64,000 nucleotides of DNA from Poecilobothrus nobilitatus (taxonomy: Eukaryota; Arthropoda; Insecta; Diptera; Dolichopodidae): assembly GCA_947095535.1 (NCBI GenBank), contig OX352774.1:1364001-1428000 (forward strand), read 5' to 3'. The notes below the pieces were generated by a model that had not been told where the DNA came from, did no database searches, and saw only the letters and a list, made by a program, of their open reading frames with translations. Both the position numbers and the translations under genes were made by a program. Within the stretch, counting starts at the first letter, position 1. Every line of letters begins with the position of its first letter. This document shows positions 58,131 through 64,000 of the stretch, one piece after another.

Positions 58131-58252
58131 TTTTTTTGAAATATCATTTTTTTTCAAATTTGATTTGTTGATTTCTTTCTTTTTTTATTTAAATTTCGTT
58201 TTCAGTACACTCTTGAAATATCAAAATTTTTATTTACCGCCAATCTATAATA

Positions 58253-59128
58253 TAATACACAAGATGTTGGCGAGACCTTGCCAACATGTAAAAAAATATA
58301 TTTTATACCTATAATAAAACACACACTGAATGTAAACTAAACTGGCAATGATGATATTTATTTAATAAGTTAAAATTTTATTACCAGAGACACAAATCTT
58401 TGACTGAAAGTATTATCAAGAGACACAAACCGTTCATTAAAAATATAAATAAATTTAGTAAATATTATTACCAGAGACCAAATTTTCCACTAGAAGTATT
58501 ATCAGAGACACAAACCGTTCATTAAAAGTGAGTATAGTCAAAAAAGGAAAAGTACATACTTAAAAAACACACATTTTCAATAAAAATAAATTCAGCAAAT
58601 TTTTAATTTTTAAATTTGACCGCCACATCCATTATGAACTGGTCGTAGCGGTAAATTAAAAATAAATTATTAATCTTCTGTTGGCGTTTTCAATCTTTGT
58701 TTTGGAAAAAAAAAAATAAAAATAGGTACTCTTAATAAAATTAAAACGCCTGAAAGTGAAAAGAGCAAAGTTTATAGTAAGTCTCATATTTATAAGAAAA
58801 AAATAATAGGCCGATTTTATTCTTGATTTTGTTTTCATTAGTATAAAAGCTGGTAAAAGCTTCGTAACAGACTTTAAAATAGTTTTGTTTATTTATGTTG
58901 AAATTTAGATTTTTAACATAAAGCATAACATTAAATATTCGAAATTTTTTTATTAATATAAAATTCGGCAGACTTAAATAATTATATTTCATAACAGAAG
59001 TCTGGAACTTACCAAATATTATAGAAATGGATATTTTTCTTAAAAAAAAAAAAAAAACTAACATAGAAAATATCATTTTAGAAGCCTTCTCTCACAAAAG
59101 ATTCATAATTTTGTACTAATTTATTATT
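58253..59128 (-). repeat. dispersed repeat H, copy 2
   Basis: Begins (left) with the hairpin end ACAAGATGTTGGCGAGACCT and runs through ACTAAACTGGCAATGATGAT, several CAGAGACACAAA units and CATCCATTATGAACTGG to about ATTATTAGACCATTAATA. It extends about 350 bp further than copy 1. The minus frame at 58741-59076 is Phe, Lys and Asn rich, with a partner in copy 3 (59604-59801) that is only partly similar, so coding is doubtful. Confidence 0.7.
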
Positions 59129-59265
59129 AGACCATTAATAATATTGTTAGGCATGGAAAAATTTAAGATTTATTAATCAGATCAGAATATCAGATAATAT
59201 AATACCAGGAATTAATGATTGAATTTCTGATAATATACACAATATTATACCAGATTATAGTATTA

Positions 59266-60001
59266 TACACACAAGATGTTGGCCAGATCTATAATAAACC
59301 ACTCACACTGAATATAAACTAAACTGGCAATGATGATATTTCTGTATATTTATTTAATAATTTAAAATTTTATGATCAGACACACAAATCTTCGACTAAA
59401 AGTCTTATCAGAGACACAAACTTTTACTTTTTAAAAAGTACTTTCGATACAAAATTTAAAGCAAATTTTTGATTTTTAAATTTGACTGCCACATCCATTA
59501 TGAACTGGTCGCAGCGGTAAATTAAAAATAAATTATTAATCTCCTGTTGGCAGTTTTCAAATGACTCTTTGCTTTGAAAAAAATAAAAATACTCTTAATA
59601 AAATTAAAAGATTTGAAAGTAAAAAGAGCAAAGTTTATAGTAAGCCTTATATTTATAAGAAAGAAATAATAGGCCGATTTTATTCTTGATTTTGTTTTCA
59701 CTATTATAAAAGCTGGTAAAAGCTTCGCAGCAGACTTTAAAGTAGTTTTGTTTATTTAGGTTGGAATTTTGATTTTTTAAGCTGCATTTTTGATATAACA
59801 TAAAATATTCGAATTTTTTTATTAATATAAAATTCGGCAGACTTAGCTAATTATATTTCATAACAGAAATCAGAAACGTACTAAATATTATAGAAATGAA
59901 TATTTTTCTTTAAAAAAAAGAAAAAATAACATAGAAAATATCATTTTAGAAGCCTTCTCTCACAATAGATTCATAATTTTGTACTAATTTATTATTAGAC
60001 C
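59266..60001 (-). repeat. dispersed repeat H, copy 3 (tandem with copy 2)
   Basis: Same orientation and content as copy 2 after a ~135-bp spacer; the two agree closely from ACTAAACTGGCAATGATGAT to TTATTATTAGACCATT. A further partial unit (60055-60160, ATCAGAGACATGAATC and AATAAATTCAGCAAATTTTT) follows, cut by an element S end. Confidence 0.7.
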
Positions 60002-60165
60002 ATTTAATTAAAAAGCTGTCGAAAACGACCGTCACAAAAAAAAAGCCTCCGAAAATTTATGAAATTTCATTATCAGAGACATGAATCTTTTATTAAATAT
60101 ACCAAAGATCTCTTCCAAAGTACATTTAAATAAAATAAATTCAGCAAATTTTTTTCAAGCAAAAA

Positions 60166-60300
60166 AAAAACAAGTAAAAGTAACAGTAAGTCGATGCAAC
60201 CGACATATTTATACCCTACACCTAAAAAATTCAAATTAAATTAAAAATCCATAAGTTATTTTAGATAGGTGCTTAATATACCTAACCTAAAAAAATACAT
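60166..60300 (-). repeat. element S terminal fragment
   Basis: ACAAGTAAAAGTAACAGTAA, GTCGATGCAACCGAC and TATACCCTACACCTAAAA followed by AAATCCATAAGTT match the outer end of element S at 61796-61880. Only this end is present. Confidence 0.65.
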
Positions 60301-60419
60301 GTAATAATCTCTCCCTTAATTCAGGTCAGTATGATAACGTAAATGTTTTTGAGTCTATAGAAATTGTGCAATTGCACAGGGGATTTTCTAGTATATTAAA
60401 TTATACAATAAAAAATTAC

Positions 60420-60815
60420 ATACCACAGCTACTTCAATTGACTCATCTTCCGAATCCATTGTAGATTTCCCAACAATCTGTTCTTTCTGGTCTTGTAAAA
60501 ACTGCAGCTCATCAAAATACCATAAATTTGGTAGCTATATGTCATCCGAACCAGCGCCAGATTTTTCACTTTTGCGAACTTTTTTTAGCTCTCTTCTATA
60601 GCATGTTCTAATGTTCTTAATATTTTGTTTTAGAGAATCCAATGTAACATTTGGTTCCCCTTCTTTAAATTTTATTAATAATACTTTCCAAGCTTTGTCT
60701 TTTACATCTCTATTTTTATATATATCGGACTTAACTTTCAACACGCATTATAAATTTCTAAAAATTTCAAAAAACTCGCGCCAAAAAATGTTATTTTGCA
60801 CAGACATGATTATCT
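60420..60815 (-). pseudogene. MADF-domain accessory protein of element F, N-terminal exon
   Basis: Minus strand from the ATG at 60808: MSVQNNIFWREFFEIFRNL, a stop where the family has a Pro or Cys-Leu-Trp, then KVKSDIYKNRDVKDKAWKVL, LKQNIKNIRTCYRRELKKV and KSGAGSDDI, a second stop, and LPNLWYFDELQFLQDQKEQI. That is the MADF domain (three helices, F-W-R-E-F, then Y-x-N-R-D-x-K-x-x-A-W, then R-x-x-x-R-R-E-L-x-K-V) and the W-Y-F-D-x-L-x-F-L extension typical of Harbinger-linked MADF proteins. It ends at a GTATGT donor near 60421. The protein would act with the transposase in nuclear import or DNA binding. Two stops inactivate it. Confidence 0.7.
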
Positions 60816-61084
60816 TGTTTTTTTTTAAAAACTTTAATTTTCAAAACTATTCCGCATAAAAAATGACACGTTAACAGTGCAAAAACTATTTCGAAATGAA
60901 GTTTCTGTCAAAGTTACTCTACTTCAACACAAACAAGGAAACATCTTGCTCTATATATTGCTAAAATAAAAAAAAATTGATTTTTTAGCAACCAATCTGC
61001 GCAACTGAGCCACTGTACTACAAACGAGGCAACTTTGAGTTTGAATACCTAAGTTGTGAAAACATGTTGCCCGTTTGTGGTATG

Positions 61085-61320
61085 CTTTTTATGCGTATCT
61101 GGTTTTTTTTTTTAAATTGATTTTATTTTGTATTATCAATGGCATACATACATACCATTCCCATATGCATATACAAAGAAAATGTTCTTAAATAATTTTA
61201 AAATATCATTTTATAAATTTTCAAATAAAGAAACAAGACCAAACAAATATTTTATTATAGGAAGCAGGAATATTTTATTTTAATTGTTTATGAATATTGT
61301 AAATTGTAATGGGTAATCTA
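61085..61320 (+). repeat. dispersed repeat G, copy 3, right half
   Basis: Resumes repeat G after element F: GGCATACATACATACCATTC, then TTAAATAATTTTAAAATATC and TATTTTATTATAGGAAGCAGG, ending near GTAATGGGTAATCT. Together with 55855-56058 it makes one nearly complete G copy. Confidence 0.65.
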
Positions 61321-61617
61321 TTTTGTTTTGATTTATTTTTTATTAAAAAGAATTTTTTTTATAAATTTTATTGTAATCAAATTATAGTTATAGGAAGTAA
61401 TTTTACTCTTTTTTATAAACCTAATGCATTCATACAACAAAAAAGTCTATTCCAATTTCAGTTATCCCTATACCTAATACATTATACCCACACACCAATA
61501 AATTCATTTGGCTTTCCGTAATAAAATTACATTACAAAAATATATAGTGTTGTTCTTCTTTTTATCTGTTTGCACTATGCACAGACATAGTGGACATGAG
61601 TGCAAACATATAAAAAC
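61321..61617. other. no gene seen
   Basis: Short A+T-rich stretch. Frames of 65-70 codons on both strands lack motifs. Confidence 0.4.
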
Positions 61618-61619
61618 AA

Positions 61620-61795
61620 AGTAGAATGTAAACCAACGGTTTTTAAAAGCGCACACTTCCAAAAGATAATACAAACTGTTTAGAATTGTGACTTGCACCA
61701 AAATTTGAAAATTGTATGTATAATAAAAAATGTGAAAATAGGATCTTTTGCAATTTTGAGGGGCTGTAAGTCCGGAACGCTATATAACTAAGAAC
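61620..61795 (+). repeat. dispersed repeat A, left part of an interrupted copy
   Basis: GTAGAATGTAAACCAACGG, GCGCACACTTCCAAAAGA and GGGGCTGTAAGTCCGGAACG lead to CTATATAACTAAGAAC, where element S begins. The right part continues at 63032 with AACCGTTGACACACG, exactly where the uninterrupted copy at 35036-35060 would continue. Confidence 0.7.
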
Positions 61796-63031
61796 AAGTA
61801 AATGTAACAGTAAGTCGATGCAACCAACTTATTAATACCCTACACCTGAATAAATCGAATTAACTTAAAAACCCATAAGTTTTTTTGGCAGCTGCTTGAA
61901 CTTCTTCCCTTTTGTGTCTTATTCAACTCGAATTTCAGGAACGTAAAAGAAGCATCCTCTTTGGATATGCTTGACACCTTTGTAAAAAACTTTAAGTTTC
62001 TATCTTTATTACAGATACCCGAATTGCCACTCCAATTCATCGAATCCATCTCAGGAACATAAAGAAAACATGCCAGAACACCATTGTACTAAATTTAAAG
62101 GTTTTACTTTTGTTGGTTTTGGAGATATGCTCGTTGCTCTTGTGCTCGTCCGGAAGTTTCCAAAATACGAACCCATGGTTCAAATTCTTTCAAATGTCAG
62201 TTTCCAATTTTACAGAAAAGGAAACATAACACAACACCTTTGTACTAAAAATAAAAGTTCTATTTTTGTTGGTTGTGGAGATATACTCATTTGCTCTGGG
62301 GCTCGTCCGGAAGCTTCCAAGATTTGAACCCATGGACCAAATCCTCACAAATTTCAGAAACATAAATCAAACATGAAGGAACACTATTCTGCCTAATTTA
62401 AAGGTTATATCTTTGTTGGTGTTGGAGATAGTCTCATTTGCTCTGGTGCTCGTTCGGAAGCTTCCAAAACCCAAACCCATGGACCAAATCCTCTTAAATT
62501 TCAGAGACATAAATCGAACGGGAAGAAACACCATTGTACAAAATTTAAAGGTTATATCTTTGTTGGTTTTGGAGATAGTCTTATTTGCTCTGGTGCTCGT
62601 TCGGAAGCTTCCAAAACCCAAACCCATGGACCAAATCCTCTTAAATTTCAGAGACATAAATCGAACGGGAAGAAACACCATTGTACAAAATTTAAAGGTT
62701 CTATCTTTGTTGGTTTTGGAGATAATCTCGTTTGCTCCGGAATCATTCGGAAGCTTCCAGAATCCGAACCCATGGACGAATTTTGTCCAGATTCGAACTT
62801 AGCCTTCCTTTCGTAATTAGTAACCAACTATATAAATTTCATCAAGATAGCTTCATTAGTATTTGAGTTATCGTGTAAACGGACGGACGGACGGACGGAC
62901 ATCGCTAAATCGACTCAGGAGGTGATCCTGATTCAGAATATATATACATGTCCATATCTAACTCGCTTCCTTTTGGTGGTTACAAACACCATAGCAAAGT
63001 TAATATACCCTATACTTCAGGTGTAGGGTAT
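61796..63031 (-). mobile_element. element S, copy 2, inserted in repeat A
   Basis: From AAGTAAATGTAACAGTAAGT and ATACCCTACACCTGAA at the left to ACTTCAGGTGTAGGGTATA at the right (63031), with GGACGGACGGACGGACGGAC at 62880-62900. The tandem core here has only about five 147-bp units (near 62175, 62325, 62472, 62620, 62768) against about ten in copy 1. Frames at 62070-62802 are the same repeat by-products as in copy 1. Confidence 0.75.
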
Positions 63032-63945
63032 AACAACCGTTGACACACGTAAAAATACATTACTGAAGCTTTAATTTTCATGTCTTGCCGAAGAAAAATT
63101 TATACAGGTGTCTAAAAAAGCTGATTTTCAACTTTTAATCTCTAATAGCTCCTAAACACGGCGTGGTACAAAATATGGCATAATTTTGATATTATTTTAC
63201 AGAGGTACGAACAGTTCTGATCTTATAGCGTTTTAGATTGTAAAACTACCACACAGACCCTGAGATATATACATCTGAAAATAGGGCTTTTTTGCAATTT
63301 TTGAGGCCTGTAACTCTGGAACCCTATACAACTAGAAAAAACCGTTTACACACATAAAAATATATTATCGGAGCTTTAATTTTTATGTCATACTGAAGCA
63401 AACTGTGTCTAGGTGCCTAAGTTAGATGTAATAATAAAAATAATAATATAAAATATTAAATTGAGCCCTAATAGCTCATAAATAAGGGGCGGTTTAAAAA
63501 AAATTTTCTTAAGAAACTTATACTAATTCTTAAAGTTCTTTCTTACCTCAAAATTTCAAGTCGCTATCTAAAACCGTGCCGGGGTTATGAAGGTACAAAA
63601 ATCATGCAATATTTGGTTTTCACATAACGGTAAATTTTAATATTAAATTTAAAACAATTGTATAATTTTGATATTGATTTACAAAGATAAAATTTCAAGT
63701 TAAGTAGAACTTGAGATATACGTATTTAAAAATAGGGCTTTTTCAAAGTTGGAGGGGCTGCAGCTCCATAATGGACTATATGAAAAAGTTGTTCTACAAC
63801 ATTCATTTTTTTATGAGACCTACCCTTGGTTAACATTTTTTTCCCTACCTTTAACGGTGTAGAAGTTTTGTAAAGAGACGGACGATATGAGTGAGAACTA
63901 ATAGGCACATTTTTCCAAAAGTTTTTTGCGAAAATGCTAAAAACA
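63032..63945 (+). repeat. dispersed repeat A, right part of the interrupted copy
   Basis: Follows repeat A from CCGTTGACACACGTAAAAAT through both internal units to GTAAAGAGACGGACGATATG and GCACATTTTTCCAAAAG. The minus frame at 63726-63953 is a by-product. The last ~55 bases of the window show nothing. Confidence 0.65.
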
Positions 63946-64000
63946 AATAACACTATATATTTTTAGATGGTAATTATATATATTACGGGTACCTTAATTA

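Larger units (their letters stand above)
56063..61078. mobile_element. PIF/Harbinger element F, itself interrupted
   Basis: The termini ACAAACAGGAAACCAAGTTG (56063) and, inverted, CATGTTGCCCGTTTGT (ending 61078) form an imperfect terminal repeat; GCAACTTT-type motifs recur just inside both ends. It carries a transposase on the plus strand (56280-57363) and a MADF accessory gene on the minus strand (60860-57560), the classic convergent two-gene layout of this superfamily. Repeats H and S occupy 58.2-60.3 kb, in what appears to be an intron of the accessory gene. A clean 3-bp target duplication is not seen. Confidence 0.7.

Noticed and set aside
58656..59076. Two overlapping minus-strand frames in repeat H
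   Set aside because: Lys/Phe/Asn-rich low-complexity translation; the related H copy does not preserve the frame over the same length.
60985..61060. Possible Pol III A box on the minus strand (GTGGCTCAGTTGCGCAG)
   Set aside because: No B box follows on the same strand, and the segment belongs to the subterminal part of Harbinger element F.

Overview
This is a eukaryotic, very A+T-rich window (roughly three quarters A+T by eye). It has introns with GT/AG borders, no operons, and many transposon remains. The only cellular gene I can support is four exons of a Fat-like cadherin on the minus strand (orthologue of fly kugelei/fat-like, vertebrate FAT1-3). The cadherin, the kinds of transposons (jockey/CR1-like, I-like, mariner, PIF/Harbinger, P, hAT, foldback) and the dispersed repeats that open with TACCCTACACCT and carry GTCC/GACG runs point to a brachyceran fly. 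The exact species is not identifiable by reading.

Cadherin gene: exons at 32783-32609, 31813-31542, 31333-30487 and 26292-26109 (transcribed right to left) join in frame. They encode about 490 residues of extracellular cadherin repeats. I see no other exon in the window, so the intron upstream of 32783 exceeds 31 kb, the intron downstream of 26109 exceeds 26 kb, and the 4.2-kb intron between 30487 and 26292 is mostly one I-like retrotransposon. The rest of the window is essentially intron filled with mobile DNA.

Left part (1-20.9 kb): a broken non-LTR retrotransposon (0.4-2.1 kb), pieces of dispersed families that I call H, G and A, a GC-rich island (2.6-3.0 kb), a mariner relic (6.0-6.8 kb), a foldback-like structure with long inverted arms made of ~115-135-bp subrepeats (7.9-14.0 kb) that encloses a jockey-like relic, a hAT-like relic and a hairpin MITE, and then a 683-bp-unit tandem array (17.4-19.6 kb).

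Middle (20.9-49.3 kb): a Harbinger-like DNA element with 3-bp target duplication (20889-25701) is split by a young jockey/CR1-like retrotransposon whose endonuclease and reverse transcriptase are broken by only two frameshifts. Then come the cadherin exons with the I-like element, further A repeats, two more retrotransposon copies (37.8-40.7 and 42.0-44.8 kb), a Harbinger remnant (46.2-46.9 kb) and a P-superfamily transposase relic with a THAP-like start (48.0-49.3 kb).

Right part (50.9-64 kb): element S, built round a 147-bp tandem repeat; a fragment of retrotransposon family 1; and a layered nest in which a Harbinger element (56063-61078) sits inside a G repeat, is itself split by H and S repeats, and carries a transposase and a MADF-domain accessory gene facing each other. 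Finally an A repeat is interrupted by a second S copy (61796-63031). Nearly all these mobile genes are broken. I found no convincing new functional system; the most distinctive features are the nested insertions, the S and foldback structures and the unidentified ORF1-like protein at 24966-25703.
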